Of a stretch of 64,000 nucleotides of DNA, positions 40,766 to 55,000 are shown piece by piece. Below the pieces are notes generated by a model that had not been told where the DNA came from, did not search any database, and saw nothing but the letters and a program-made list of their open reading frames with translations. This stretch comes from Liolophura sinensis (lineage: Eukaryota > Mollusca > Polyplacophora > Chitonida > Chitonidae): assembly GCF_032854445.1 (NCBI RefSeq), contig NC_088297.1, positions 6,589,740-6,653,739 of the forward strand, in the 5' to 3' direction. Numbering within the stretch: position 1 is the stretch's first letter; each line of letters begins with the position of its first letter. A program made the translations under genes and the position numbers.

Positions 40766-42032
40766 CTGTGCAACTGACGATCAGATAACATTTATTTGTA
40801 AAGACATGTATGTCTCTGCGCCATTTACTGTACCTATGTCTTTCACTTCAGGCAAACCTTAGTCCTCCCATACATAACCCCACCTGACAAGGCTCCTACT
40901 CAGGCTATTTTATTTCCTAGTGAAAGGAAGGCTTTAAGCATACATGTTTGTACATATAATATTAGTGGTGCGAGTTTTCAGTAATCCACAATTAACATAT
41001 AACAGACCTATCAAAACCCTCACAGAATCCAAACGAAGTCCACCGTAAGCACTCTGGAAAAAACATATTAGGAGCTCAAGTACGTCTATATCGCATTTTT
41101 TATTTCATTTCTAACATGATGAGATCACAGAGCTGTTACATTTATCTGTCAAAACCGTTAGTTTAATAAGGTACATATTTGTCCTGAAAGAAAGAGACAA
41201 AGTTATTGATCTCATTAACGTACGTGTACCTGCCGACGAGCATCAGTTAATATTGTCAGCAAGACTAGTCCCGATATAGAAGAACCGTAGAGAAACCATC
41301 AAAGAATTGGGGTCGAATTTTCTGATCTTATTGCAGTCAGATTAATTTCACAGATATCGTATTCTACACATTTGGCCCATTGCCAGTACGCTGCAAATAG
41401 GGGTACGAAACAATGCATGTATTTTTCATTGAGGAATGAAGAAAATGGTTTTAAAAAAGGACAAACATAAGTTCTCTTAAATGTGCATACCTGTAGTTTC
41501 CGTTTTAAAAGGCTAAACAAAGGGCCACTTGACTTAAGAACATGCCTATTACAATATTACATGTAATTAACTTAAATACGATATGATGGAGTTTAGTTAA
41601 ACTAAGGTGAATATACCAGAGTTTGGAAGCGATTTATTCTAAAAATAATTCTTACAATGTTCATCTGGTAACTGAACATGCTATTATAATGATTACAATG
41701 TTCATCTTGTAACTGAGCACGCTATTATACTGATTACAATGTTCATCTTGTAACTGGGCATACTAGTATAATGATTACAATATTAATTTTGTAACTGAGC
41801 ATGCTATTATACTGATTACAATGTTCATCTTGTAACTGAACATGCTATTATAATGATTACAATGTTCATGTTGTAACTGAACATGCTATTATACTGATAA
41901 CAATGTTCATCTTGTAACTGGGCATACTAGTATAATGATTACAATGTTCATTTTGTAACTGAATATGCTATTATATTGATTACAATGTTCATCTTGTAAC
42001 TGAACGTCCTAATATAATGATTACAATGTTCA

Positions 42033-42085
42033 TCTGGTAACTGAGTGAGTGATTGGGTTTTAACGTCGTTCTCTCTGGTAACTGA
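42033..42085 (-). mobile_element. Truncated SINE A tail in satellite (copy 5)
   Basis: Insert 42045-42073 with perfect TCTGGTAACTGA repeats. Private GTGAGTGATTGGG (C to A), shared with copy 6. Confidence 0.77.
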
Positions 42086-45000
42086 ACATGTTATTATAAT
42101 GATTACAATGTTCATCTTGAAACTGAGCATACTAGTATAATGATTACATTGTTAAATTTGTAACTGAGCATGCTATTATACTGATTACAATGTTCATCTT
42201 GTAATTGAGCATGCTATTATAATGATTACAATGTTTATGTTGTAACTGAAAATGCTATTATACTGATAATAATGTTCATCTTGTAACTAAGCATGATATT
42301 ATAATAATTACAATGTTCATTTTGTAACTGAACATGCTATTATAATGATTACAATGTTCATCTTGTAACTGAGCATGCTATTGCAATGATTACAGTGTTC
42401 ATCTTGTAACTGACCATGCTGTTATTATGATTACAATGTTCATCTTGTAACTGAACATGCTAAAATAATGATTACAATGTTCATTTTGCAACAGAACATG
42501 CTTTTATACTGATTACAATGCTCATCTTATAACTACATATGCTATAATAATGATTACAATGTTCATCTTGTAATGAAATATGCTAATATAATAATTGCAA
42601 TATTCATTTTGTAACTAGGCATGCTATTATATTGATTACAATGATGATTTTGTAACAGTTGACGCTATTATAATGATTACAATGTTCACCTTGTAACTGA
42701 GCATGCTATTATAATGATTTAAATGTTCACCTTGTCACTGAACGTGCTATTATAACAATTTTAATGTTTATTTTGTAACTGAACACAGTATTAGGTTATT
42801 ATAATGTTCATCTTGTAACTGAATATGCTATTATAATGATTGCAATGTTTATCTTGGCACTGAACATTCTCTTATAATGGGTTCAATGTTCATTTTGTAA
42901 CTGAACACGCTATTAAATTATTACAATGTTCATCCTGTAACTGAACATGCTATTATAATGATTACAATGTTCATATTGTAACTGAGCACGCTATTGTAAT
43001 GATTACAATGTTCACCTTGTAACTGAGCACATTATTATAATGATTACAACATCATCTTGTACCTGAATATGCTATTGTAATGATTACAATGTCCATTTTG
43101 CAACTGAGCATGCTTGTATACTGATTACAATGTTCACCTTGCAACTGATGATGTTTTTATAATGATTACAATGTTCATCTGGTAACTGAACATGCAATTA
43201 TAAGGATTACAATGTTCACTTTGTAACTGAACATGCTATTACAATGATTACAATGTTCATCTTGTAACTGAACATGCTATTATGTCGATTACAATATTCA
43301 TCTTGCAACTGAGCATGATATTATAATGATTACATTGATCATCTTGTAATTGAACGTGCTAATATAATGAATACAATGTTCATTTTGTAACTGATGATGT
43401 TATTATAATGATTACAATATTCATCTTGTAACTGAATATGCTAATGTAATAATTATAATGTCCATTTTCCAACTGAGCATGCTTTTATACTGATTACAAT
43501 GTCCACCTTGTAACTGAACATGCTATTATAATGACTTCAATGTTAATCTTGTAACTGAGCATGTTTTTATAATGATTACAATGTTCACCTTGCAACTAAA
43601 CATGCTTTTATAATGATTACAATGTTCATCTTGTAATTGAACGTGCTAATATAATGAATACAATGTTTATTTTGTAACTGATGATGTTATTATAATGATT
43701 ACAATATTCATCTTGTAAGTGAATATGCTAATGTAATGATTACAATGTCCATTTTGCAACTGAGCATGCTTTTATACTGATTACAATGTTCACCTTGTAA
43801 CTGATGATGTTTTTATAATGATTACAATGTTCATCTTGTAACTGAGCACGCTATTGTAATGATTACAATGTTCACCTTGTAACTGAGCACATTATTATAA
43901 TGATTACAATGTTCATCATGTAACTGAATATGCTATTGTAATGATTACACTGTCCATTTTGCAACTGAGCATGCTTGTATACTGATAACAATGTTCACCT
44001 TGCAACTGATGATGTTTTTATAATGATTACAATGTTCATCTTGTAACTGAACATGCAATTATAAGGATTACAATGTTCACTTTGTAACTGAACATGCTAT
44101 TACAATGATTACAATGTTCATCTTGTAACTGAACATGCTATTATGTCGATTACAATCTTCATCTTGAAACTGAGCATGATATTATAATGATTACAATGTT
44201 CATCTTGTAGTTTAACGTGCTAATATAATGAATAAAATGTTCATTTTGTAACTGATGATGTTATTATAATAATTACAATGTTCATCTTGTAAGTGAATAT
44301 GCTAAGGTAATAATTACAATGTCCATTTTGCAACTGAGCATGCTTTTATACTGATTACAATGTCCACCTTGTAACTGAACATGCTATTATAATGATTACA
44401 ATGTTCATCTTGTAACTGAGCATGTTTTTATAATGATTACAATGTTCACCTTGCAACTGAACATGCTGTTTATAATGATTACAATGTTCATCTTGTAATT
44501 GAACGTGCTAATATAATGAATACAATGTTTATTTTGTAACTGATGATGTTATTATAATGATTACAATATTCATCTTGTAAGAGAATATGATTATAATGAT
44601 TACAATGTCCATTTTGCAACTGAGTATGCTTTTATACTGATTACAATGTTCACCTTGTAACTACATATGCTATAATAATGATTACAATGTTCATCTTGTA
44701 ATGAAATATGCTAATATAATAATTGCAATATTCATTTTGTAACTGAGCATACTATTATATTGATTACAATGATGATTTTGTAACAGTTGACGCTAATATA
44801 ATAATTACAATGTTTACTTTGTAACTGAACATGCTATTACAATGATTACAATGTTTATCTTGTAACTGAACATGCTATTATGTCGATTACAATCTTCATC
44901 TTTTAGCTGAAAATGATATTTTAATGATTACAATGTTTATCATGCAACTGAGCATGCTTTTATAATGATTACAATGTTCACTTCGTAACTGAACATGATA

Positions 45001-45817
45001 TTATACTTTTTACAATGTTCATCTTGTAACTGGGCATGTTTTTTTAATGATTACAATGATCATCTTGTAACTGAGCACGCTATTGTAATGATTCCAATGT
45101 TCACCTTGTAACGGAGCACATTATTATCATGATTACAATGTTCATCTTGTAACTGAATATGCTATTGTAATGATTACAATGTCCATTTTGCAACTGAGCA
45201 TGCTTGTATACTAATTACAATGTTCACTTTGTAACTGAACTTGCTATTACAATGATTACAATGTTCATCTTGTAACTGAACATGCTATTATCTCGATTAC
45301 AATGTTCATCTTGCAACTGAGCATGATATTATAATGATTACAATGTTCATCTTGTAACTGAACATGCTAATGTAATGATTACAATGTCCATTTTGCAACT
45401 GAGCATGCTTTTACACTGATTACAATGTCCACCTTGTAACTGATGATGTTTTTATAATGATTACAGTGTTCATCTTGTAACTACATATGCTATAATAATG
45501 ATTACAATGTTCATCTTGTAATGAAATATGCTAATATAATGATTGCAATATTCATTTTGTAACTGAGCATGCTATTATATTGATTATAATGATGATTTTG
45601 TAACCGTTAAGGCTATTATAATGATTACAATGTTTACTTTGTAACTGAACATGCTATTACAATGATTACAATGTTCATCATGCAACTAAACATGCTATTA
45701 TGTCGATTACAATTTTCATCTTGTAACTGAAAATGATATTATAATGATTACAATGTTTATCTTGCAACTGAGCATGCTATTATAATGATTATAATGTTCA
45801 CTTCGTAACTGAACATG

Positions 45818-46389
45818 CTATTTTAACTTTTACAATGTTCATCTTGTAACCGTTGACGCTATTATAATGATTACAATGTTCACCTTGTAACTGAGCATGC
45901 TATTATATTAATTTTAATGATCATTTTATCACTGAACGTGCTATTTTAATAATTTTAATGTTCATTTTGTAAATGAACACGGTATTAGGTTATTATAATG
46001 TTCATCTTGTAACTGAATATGCTATTATAATGATTACAATGTTTATCTTGCCACTGAACATTCTATTATAATGATTTCAATGTTCATTTTGTAACTGAAC
46101 ACGCTATTTTAACTTTTACAATGTTCATCTTGTAACCGTTGACGCTATTATAATGATTACAATGTTCACCTTGTAACTGAGCATGCTATTATAATAATTT
46201 TAATGATCATTTTGTCACTGAACGTGCTATTTTAATAATTTTAATGTTCATTTTGTAAATGAACACGGTATTAGGTTATTATAATGTTCATCTTGTGACT
46301 GAATATGCTATTATAATGATTACAATGTTCATCTTGCCAATGAACATGCTATTATAATAATTACAATGTTCATGTTGTAACTGAACACG
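45818..46389. repeat. Local 7-monomer duplication, second occurrence
   Basis: The same pair of CTATTTTAAC starts as at 35865/36151, here at 45818 and 46104, again 286 bp apart. The duplication therefore predates copying of the larger block. It is absent from the array after island 5. Confidence 0.75.
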
Positions 46390-48573
46390 CTTTTGTAATG
46401 ATTACAATGTTCACCTTGTAACTGAGTCCATTTTTATAATGATTACAATGTTCATCTTGCAACTGAATATGCTATCGTAATAATTACAATGTCCATTTTG
46501 CAACTGAGCATGCTTGTATACTGATTACAATGTTCACCTTGCAACTGATGATGTTTTTATAATGATTACAATGTTCATCTTGTAACTGAACATGCAATTA
46601 TAAGGATTACAATGTTCACTTTGTAACTGAACATGCTATTACAATGATTACAATGTTCATGTTGTAACTGAACATGCTATTATGTCGATTAAAATCTTCA
46701 TCTTGCAACTGAGCATGATATTATATTGACTACAATGTTCATCTTGTAATTGGACGTGCTAATATAATAAATACAATGTTCATTTTGTAACTGATGATGT
46801 AATTATAATGATTACAGTATTCATCTTGTAACTGAATATGCTAATGTAATGATTACAATGTCCATTTTGCAACTGAGCATGCTTTTATACTGATTACAAT
46901 GTCCACCTTGTAACTGAACATGCTATTATAATGATTACAATGTTCATCTTGTAACTGAGCATGTCTTTATAATGATTACAATGTTCACCTTGTAACTGAA
47001 CATGCTTTTATAATGATTACAATGTTCATCTTGTAATTGAACGTGCTAAAATAATGAATACAATGTACATTTTGTAACTGATGATGTTATTATAATGATT
47101 ACAATATTCATCTTGTAAGTGAATATGCTTATGTAATAATTACAATGTCCATTTTGCAACTGAGCAGGCTTTTATACTGATTACAATGTTCACCTTGTAA
47201 CTGATGATGTTTTATAATGATTACAATGTTCATCTTGTAACTGAACATGCTTTTATAATGATTACAATGTTCATCTTGTAATTAAACGTGCTAATATAAT
47301 GAATACAATGTTTTTTTGTAACTGATGATGTTATTATAATGATTACAATATTTATCTTGTAAGTGAATATGCTAATGTAATGATTACAATGTCCATTTTG
47401 CAACTGAGCATGCTTTTATACTGATTACAATTTTCACCTTGTAACTGATGATGTTTTTATAATGATTACAATGTTCATCTTGTAACTACTTATGCTATAA
47501 TAGTGATTACAATGTTCATCTTGTAATGAAATATGCTAATATAATAATTGCAATATTCATTTTGTAACTGAGCATGCTATTATATTAATTACAATGATGA
47601 TTTTGTAACCGTTGACGCTATTATAGTGATTACAATGTTTACTTTGTAACTGAACATGCTATTACAATGATTACAGTCTTCATCTTGTATTTTAACATGC
47701 TAATATGTCGATTACAATGTTCATCTTGTAACTGAAAATGATATTATAATGATTACAATGTTTATCTTGCAACTGAGCATGCTATTATAATGATTACAAT
47801 GTTCTCTTTGTAACTGAACATGCTATTATAACTATTACAATGTTCATCTTGTAACTGGGCATGTTTTTATAATGATTACAATGTTCATCTTGTAACTGAG
47901 CACGCTATTGTAATGATTACAATGTTCACCTTGTAACTGAGCACATTAATATAATGATTACAATGTCCATCTTGTAATTGAACGTGCTAATATAATGAAT
48001 ACAATGTTCATTTTGTAACTGATGATGTTATTATAATAATTACAATATTCATCTTGTAACTGAATATGCTAATGTAATGATTACAATGTCCATTTTGCAA
48101 CTGAGCATACTTTTATACTGATTACAACGTCCACCTTGTAACTGAACATGCTATTATAATGATTACAATGTTCATCTTGTAACTGAGCATGTTTTTATAA
48201 TGATTACAATGTTCACCTTGTAACTGAACATGCTATTTTAATGATGACAATGTTCATTTTGTAACTGAACATGCTATTATGTCGATTACAATCTTCATCT
48301 TGTAACTGAAAATGATATTATAATGATTACAATGTTTATCTTGCAACTGAGCATGCTATTATATGGATTACAATGTTCACTTCGTAACTGAACATGCTAT
48401 TATAACTATTACAATGTTCATCTTGTAACTGGGCATGTTTTTATAATGATTACAATGTTCACCTTGTAACTGAGCACGCTATTGTAATGATTACAATGTT
48501 CACCTTGTAACTGACCACATTATTATAATAATTACAATGTTCATCTTGTAATTGAACGTGCTATTATAATGAT

Positions 48574-48771
48574 TACAATGTTCATCTTGTAACTGAACAT
48601 GCTATTATGATTACAATTTTCATCTTGTAACTGAGCTTTCTATTGTAATGATTACAATGTTTACCTTGTAACTGAGCGTGCTAATATAATGATTACAATG
48701 TTCACCTTGTAACTGAGCATGCTAATATAATGATTACAATGTTTATCTTGTAACTGAGCATGCTATTATAA
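48574..48771. repeat. Leader block of island 5
   Basis: Matches the island 4 leader almost base for base (GATTACAATG at about 48650 where island 4 has GATGACAATG). Confidence 0.75.
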
Positions 48772-49713
48772 AACACGAGTCTCTTTAACTGGATTTAGTC
48801 TATTTCAGCTGAGGGGAAAAATGAAAGATTTAGTCTGGATAATGTGTGGTAATAAGATGAGCATTTTAGCGTGTATTAGGTCCAAACTGCATCTTTGTAC
48901 CGTTGATCGTTGAGAAGAAATAGAAGGCATTTCTCAATATTGGCACTTAAAAGATGGTGCCAGCTAGGAAATCAGCTCTAACCCCAGTGTTCCATGTGGG
49001 ATTACAGAGAACACTTGGTCCCGCAGCTTTTATGATCGTTTCTCTTTTCAGTCATTATAGCAAGGTTTCTCAACAATCGACAAAAAAATATGAAAATAAA
49101 TCAGCAGAGAACTATCTGCAATCCGTGGTATCCCGTGCCTTGACAGGTGTAAGGCAACCTGATTTTTAAGTAACACCGCGCAGTGATTGCTTTCAACCTT
49201 TGAATCTTTCTTTCATACTTGCATTACAATGTGACGTCAAACCCAATCATCCAGTCATTCGGTGATTACTGTTACACAACAATTGAATCAAACCTTTCAG
49301 GTGTCATTTCAAGAGATCTAAAACGCTATCTAGTTAGCAACAAAGGCTTCAAAGGCTTAATTTGTGCTCTTGTGTACACAGTGCTTATTAGTACACGGAC
49401 CCTGTCTGTGGAATTTTGTGTATATGTCGTCATACACTCAGTTATACTGTGGACTTTCCCTCTTGTAAATATTGCCTCTGTGCATTTCTCAGCATTGTGT
49501 AAGTACTTTAGTATTTGTATAGATATTGCTATCATTTCTTGTTAAACTTAAGTATTTTAGCTCTTGTAAAAGTCTTGTTATCTGTTCCTGTTAAATGTAA
49601 TAAATTGTTGAAAAATAAAATCTGCTGGTTTTGGTTACTTTTTTGTGCGGCTAAACTGTCGTGTATTTCGAACAAGCCATCTCTTTATAATACAGACAGT
49701 TTGGGTCGTAACA

Positions 49714-49906
49714 TTATTTATTTATTTATTTGGTGTACTGGGGGAAACCCACGACTACCCGCAGGTTGCCAGAAGACCTCCTCATGGACGGCAAAAAGAG
49801 GAAGCCAGCCTGAGCTGGACTTGAACTCACAGCGACCGCATCGGTTGGAAGCCCATTGCAGGGCGATGGCGTGCTGACCCCCTCGGTAACTGAGGCCCTC
49901 CTCAAA
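49714..49906 (-). mobile_element. SINE B (island 5)
   Basis: Shows no difference from the island 4 copy that I could find. Confidence 0.7.
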
Positions 49907-50154
49907 CAAAAATTAAATAAGTAAGTAAAATGTAAAACGTTGTGAGGCCGATAGAAAATCATGTGTTTCTCTAACTGATTTCACTCCAATTTATTCTTTC
50001 ATCCAGCGTGTTGACAGAGTCAGTGGAATTCGGATGTTTAAATGGTTTCAAGCAACGAAGTATCATTACTTCAAGATATTAATATAACCTGAAGTCAGGC
50101 AGCTTCTAAACCTGGATCACTGTGTTTTCCTGAATCGTTGATTAAATCAATTAA

Positions 50155-50284
50155 CACCATACTGAATCTCTGTTGCACCGTAAACACCATCCTGAATCTC
50201 TTCTGCACAGTAAATACCATCCTGAAACTCTGCTACACAGTAAGCACCATCCTGAATCTCTGCTGCACAGTAAACACCGTCAGG
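50155..50284 (+). repeat. 30-bp minisatellite (island 5)
   Basis: Shares CTCTTCTGCACAG with island 4, supporting islands 4 and 5 as the closest pair. Confidence 0.9.
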
Positions 50285-50350
50285 AATTTTACACTGACTG
50301 CGATCAGATAGCATTTTTCTGTATAGACATGTATGTCGCTGTGCAACTGA

Positions 50351-50718
50351 GTGAGTGAGTGAGTGCTTGGGGTTTAACGTCGTACTCAACAATTTTTCAG
50401 TCATATGACGACGAAGGAATCATTAGGGTGCATGCACGTGTAATGTGCCTCCTTGTTGCAGGAGGACGGATTTTCACCGCTCTTTTATTTAGTGCTGCAT
50501 CACTGAGACGACTTACCGAAGGCAAGTAAGCCGCCCCGCCCGAGCCATTATACTGAAACGGGTCAACCAGTCGTTGCACTATCCCCTTCATGCTGAACGC
50601 CAAACGAGGAAGTCACAACTTCCTCTTTTAAAGTCTTAGGTGTGACTCGACCAAGGATTGATCCTGGATCTACCGGTCCCGAAGCGGACGCTCTACCAAC
50701 TGTGCTATCCGGGCCGGT
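50351..50718 (-). mobile_element. SINE A (island 5)
   Basis: Target duplication at 50339-50350 and 50719-50730. Same imperfect palindrome arm as island 4; A and B boxes intact. Confidence 0.87.
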
Positions 50719-51986
50719 CTGTGCAACTGACGATCAGATAACATTTATTTGTAAAGACATGTATGTCTCTGCGCCATTTACTGTACCTATGTCTTTCACT
50801 TCAGGCAAACCTTAGTCCTCCCATACATAACCCCACCTGACAAGGCTCCTACTCAGGCTATTTTATTTCCTAGTGAAAGGAAGGCTTTAAGCATACATGT
50901 TTGTACATATAATATTAGTGGTGCGAGTTTTCAGTAATCCACAATTAACATATAACAGACCTATCAAAACCCTCACAGAATCCAAACGAAGTCCACCGTA
51001 AGCACTCTGGAAAAAACATATTAGGAGCTCAAGTACGTCTATATCGCATTTTTTATTTCATTTCTAACATGATGAGATCACAGAGCTGTTACATTTATCT
51101 GTCAAAACCGTTAGTTTAATAAGGTACATATTTGTCCTGAAAGAAAGAGACAAAGTTATTGATCTCATTAACGTACGTGTACCTGCCGACGAGCATCAGT
51201 TACCATTGTCAGCAAGACTAGTCCCGATATAGAAGAACCGTAGAGAAACCATCAAAGAATTGGGGGTCGAATTTTCTGATCTTATTGCAGTCAGATTAAT
51301 TTCACAGATATCGTATTCTACACATTTGGCCCATTGCCAGTACGCTGCAAATAGGGGTACGAAACAATGCATGTATTTTTCATTGAGGAATGAAGAAAAT
51401 GGTTTTAAAAAAGGACAAACATAAGTTCTCTTAAATGTGCATACCTGTAGTTTCCGTTTTAAAAGGCTAAACAAAGGGCCACTTGACTTAAGAACATGCC
51501 TATTACAATATTACATGTAATTAACTTAAATACGATATGATGGAGTTTAGTTAAACTAAGGTGAATATACCAGAGTTTGGAAGCGATTTATTCTAAAAAT
51601 AATTCTTACAATGTTCATCTGGTAACTGAACATGCTATTATAATGATTACAATGTTCATCTTGTAACTGAGCACGCTATTATACTGATTACAATGTTCAT
51701 CTTGTAACTGGGCATACTAGTATAATGATTACAATATTAATTTTGTAACTGAGCATGCTATTATACTGATTACAATGTTCATCTTGTAACTGAACATGCT
51801 ATTATAATGATTACAATGTTCATGTTGTAACTGAACATGCTATTATACTGATAACAATGTTCATCTTGTAACTGGGCATACTAGTATAATGATTACAATG
51901 TTCATTTTGTAACTGAATATGCTATTATATTGATTACAATGTTCATCTTGTAACTGAACGTCCTAATATAATGATTACAATGTTCA

Positions 51987-52039
51987 TCTGGTAACTGAGT
52001 GAGTGATTGGGTTTTAACGTCGTTCTCTCTGGTAACTGA
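51987..52039 (-). mobile_element. Truncated SINE A tail in satellite (copy 6)
   Basis: Insert 51999-52027. Shares the C-to-A change with copy 5, 9954 bp upstream. Confidence 0.77.
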
Positions 52040-55000
52040 ACATGTTATTATAATGATTACAATGTTCATCTTGAAACTGAGCATACTAGTATAATGATTA
52101 CATTGTTAAATTTGTAACTGAGCATGCTATTATACTGATTACAATGTTCATCTTGTAATTGAGCATGCTATTATAATGATTACGATGTTTATGTTGTAAC
52201 TGAAAATGCTATTATACTGATAATAATGTTCATCTTGTAACTAAGCATGATATTATAATAATTACAATGTTCATTTTGTAACTGAACATGCTATTATAAT
52301 GATTACAATGTTCATCTTGTAACTGAGCATGCTATTGCAATGATTACAGTGTTCATCTTGTAACTGACCATGCTGTTATTATGATTACAATGTTCATCTT
52401 GTAACTGAACATGCTAAAATAATGATTACAATGTTCATTTTGCAACAGAACATGCTTTTATACTGATTACAATGCTCATCTTATAACTACATATGCTATA
52501 ATAATGATTACAATGTTCATCTTGTAATGAAATATGCTAATATAATAATTGCAATATTCATTTTGTAACTAGGCATGCTATTATATTGATTACAATGATG
52601 ATTTTGTAACAGTTGACGCTATTATAATGATTACAATGTTCACCTTGTAACTGAGCATGCTATTATAATGATTTAAATGTTCACCTTGTCACTGAACGTG
52701 CTATTATAACAATTTTAATGTTCATTTTGTAACTGAACACAGTATTAGGTTATTATAATGTTCATCTTGTAACTGAATATGCTATTATAATGATTGCAAT
52801 GTTTATCTTGGCACTGAACATTCTCTTATAATGGGTTCAATGTTCATTTTGTAACTGAACACGCTATTAAATTATTACAATGTTCATCCTGTAACTGAAC
52901 ATGCTATTATAATGATTACAATGTTCATATTGTAACTGAGCACGCTATTGTAATGATTACAATGTTCACCTTGTAACTGAGCACATTATTATAATGATTA
53001 CAACATCATCTTGTACCTGAATATGCTATTGTAATGATTACAATGTCCATTTTGCAACTGAGCATGCTTGTATACTGATTACAATGTTCACCTTGCAACT
53101 GATGATGTTTTTATAATGATTACAATGTTCATCTGGTAACTGAACATGCAATTATAAGGATTACAATGTTCACTTTGTAACTGAACATGCTATTACAATG
53201 ATTACAATGTTCATCTTGTAACTGAACATGCTATTATGTCGATTACAATATTCATCTTGCAACTGAGCATGATATTATAATGATTACAATGATCATCTTG
53301 TAATTGAACGTGCTAATATAATGAATACAATGTTCATTTTGTAACTGATGATGTTATTATAATGATTACAATATTCATCTTGTAACTGAATATGCTAATG
53401 TAATAATTATAATGTCCATTTTCCAACTGAGCATGCTTTTATACTGATTACAATGTCCACCTTGTAACTGAACATGCTATTATAATGACTTCAATGTTAA
53501 TCTTGTAACTGAGCATGTTTTTATAATGATTACAATGTTCACCTTGCAACTAAACATGCTTTTAAAATGATTACAATGTTCATCTTGTAATTGAACGTGC
53601 TAATATAATGAATACAATGTTTATTTTGTAACTGATGATGTTATTATAATGATTACAATATTCATCTTGTAAGTGAATATGCTAATGTAATGATTACAAT
53701 GTCCATTTTGCAACTGAGCATGCTTTTATACTGATTACAATGTTCACCTTGTAACTGATGATGTTTTTATAATGATTACAATGTTCATCTTGTAACTGAG
53801 CACGCTATTGTAATGATTACAATGTTCACCTTGTAACTGAGCACATTATTATAATGATTACAATGTTCATCATGTAACTGAATATGCTATTGTAATGATT
53901 ACACTGTCCATTTTGCAACTGAGCATGCTTGTATACTGATAACAATGTTCACCTTGCAACTGATGATGTTTTTATAATGATTACAATGTTCATCTTGTAA
54001 CTGAACATGCAATTATAAGGATTACAATGTTCACTTTGTAACTGAACATGCTATTACAATGATTACAATGTTCATCTTGTAACTGAACATGCTATTATGT
54101 CGATTACAATCTTCATCTTGAAACTGAGCATGATATTATAATGATTACAATGTTCATCTTGTAGTTTAACGTGCTAATATAATGAATACAATGTTCATTT
54201 TGTAACTGATGATGTTATTATAATAATTACAATATTCATCTTGTAAGTGAATATGCTAATGTAATGATTACAATGTCCATTTTGCAACTGAGCATGCTTT
54301 TATACTGATTACAATGTCCACCTTGTAACTGAACATGCTATTATAATGATTACAATGTTCATCTTGTAACTGAGCATGTTTTTATAATGATTACAATGTT
54401 CACCTTGCAACTAAACATGCTGTTTATAATGATTACAATGTTCATCTTGTAATTGAACGTGCTAATATAATGAATACAATGTTTATTTTGTAACTGATGA
54501 TGTTATTATAATGATTACAATATTCATCTTGTAAGTGAATATGATTATAATGATTACAATGTCCATTTTGCAACTGAGTATGCTTTTATACTGATTACAA
54601 TGTTCACCTTGTAACTGATGATGTTTTTAAAATGATTACAATGTTTATCTTGTAACTACATATGCTATAATAATGATTACAATGTTCATCTTGTAATGAA
54701 ATATGCTAATATAATAATTGCAATATTCATTTTGTAACTGAGCATACTATTATATTAATTACAATGATGATTTTGTAACAGTTGATGCTAATATAATAAT
54801 TACAATGTTTACTTTGTAACTGAACATGCTATTACAATGATTACAATGTTTATCTTGTAACTGAACATGCTATTATGTCGATTACAATCTTCATCTTTTA
54901 ACTGAAAATGAAATTTTAATGATTACAATGTTTATCATGCAACTGAGCATGCTTTTATAATGATTACAATGTTCACTTCGTAACTGAACATGATATTATA

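Larger units (their letters stand above)
38819..41650 (+). repeat. Island 4, long form
   Basis: 2.83 kb. It contains everything in islands 1-3 plus two extra segments: about 197 bp at 39055-39251 and about 400 bp at 41250-41650. The extra left segment completes a 71-codon frame (39001-39216, starting MVPARKSALT) and the extra right segment a 73-codon minus-strand frame (41299-41520, MFSLLKRKLQ); neither resembles a family I know. The A run near 39658 is interrupted (GTTGAAAAATAAAA). CRE-like site at 39279-39286. Possible edge repeat: TATTATAAAA (38811-38820) and TATTCTAAAA (41635-41644), 9 of 10 matching. Confidence 0.9.
38819..48771. repeat. 10-kb higher-order unit A (island 4 plus 7.1 kb satellite)
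   Basis: The next long island begins 9953 bp downstream, and both the island and most of the satellite behind it correspond position by position (offset 9953-9954 to about 54.2 kb, including markers at 43046 and 53000). This unit of island plus satellite, not the 41-bp monomer alone, is the latest amplified module in the right half of the window. Confidence 0.8.
41651..48771. repeat. 41-bp satellite array between islands 4 and 5 (7.1 kb)
   Basis: About 174 monomers. Order of landmarks: truncated SINE tail (42033), ACAACATCATC marker (43046), 7-monomer duplication (45818) and leader of island 5 (48574). From about 42.4 kb onward it follows 32.5-38.8 kb closely. No non-satellite sequence besides the 29-bp insert. 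Confidence 0.97.
48772..51604 (+). repeat. Island 5, long form
   Basis: Nearly identical to island 4, with one extra G in a G run at about 51263-51267. That base shifts the minus-strand frame and lengthens it from 73 to 92 codons (51196-51474), which argues the frame is not constrained. Right of SINE A it reads GTTACCATTGTCAGC where island 4 has GTTAATATTGTCAGC. CRE-like site at 49232-49239. Confidence 0.9.

Noticed and set aside
51196-51474. 92-codon minus-strand frame in island 5
   Set aside because: One extra G lengthens it relative to 73 codons in islands 4 and 6. No domain or initiation context supports it.
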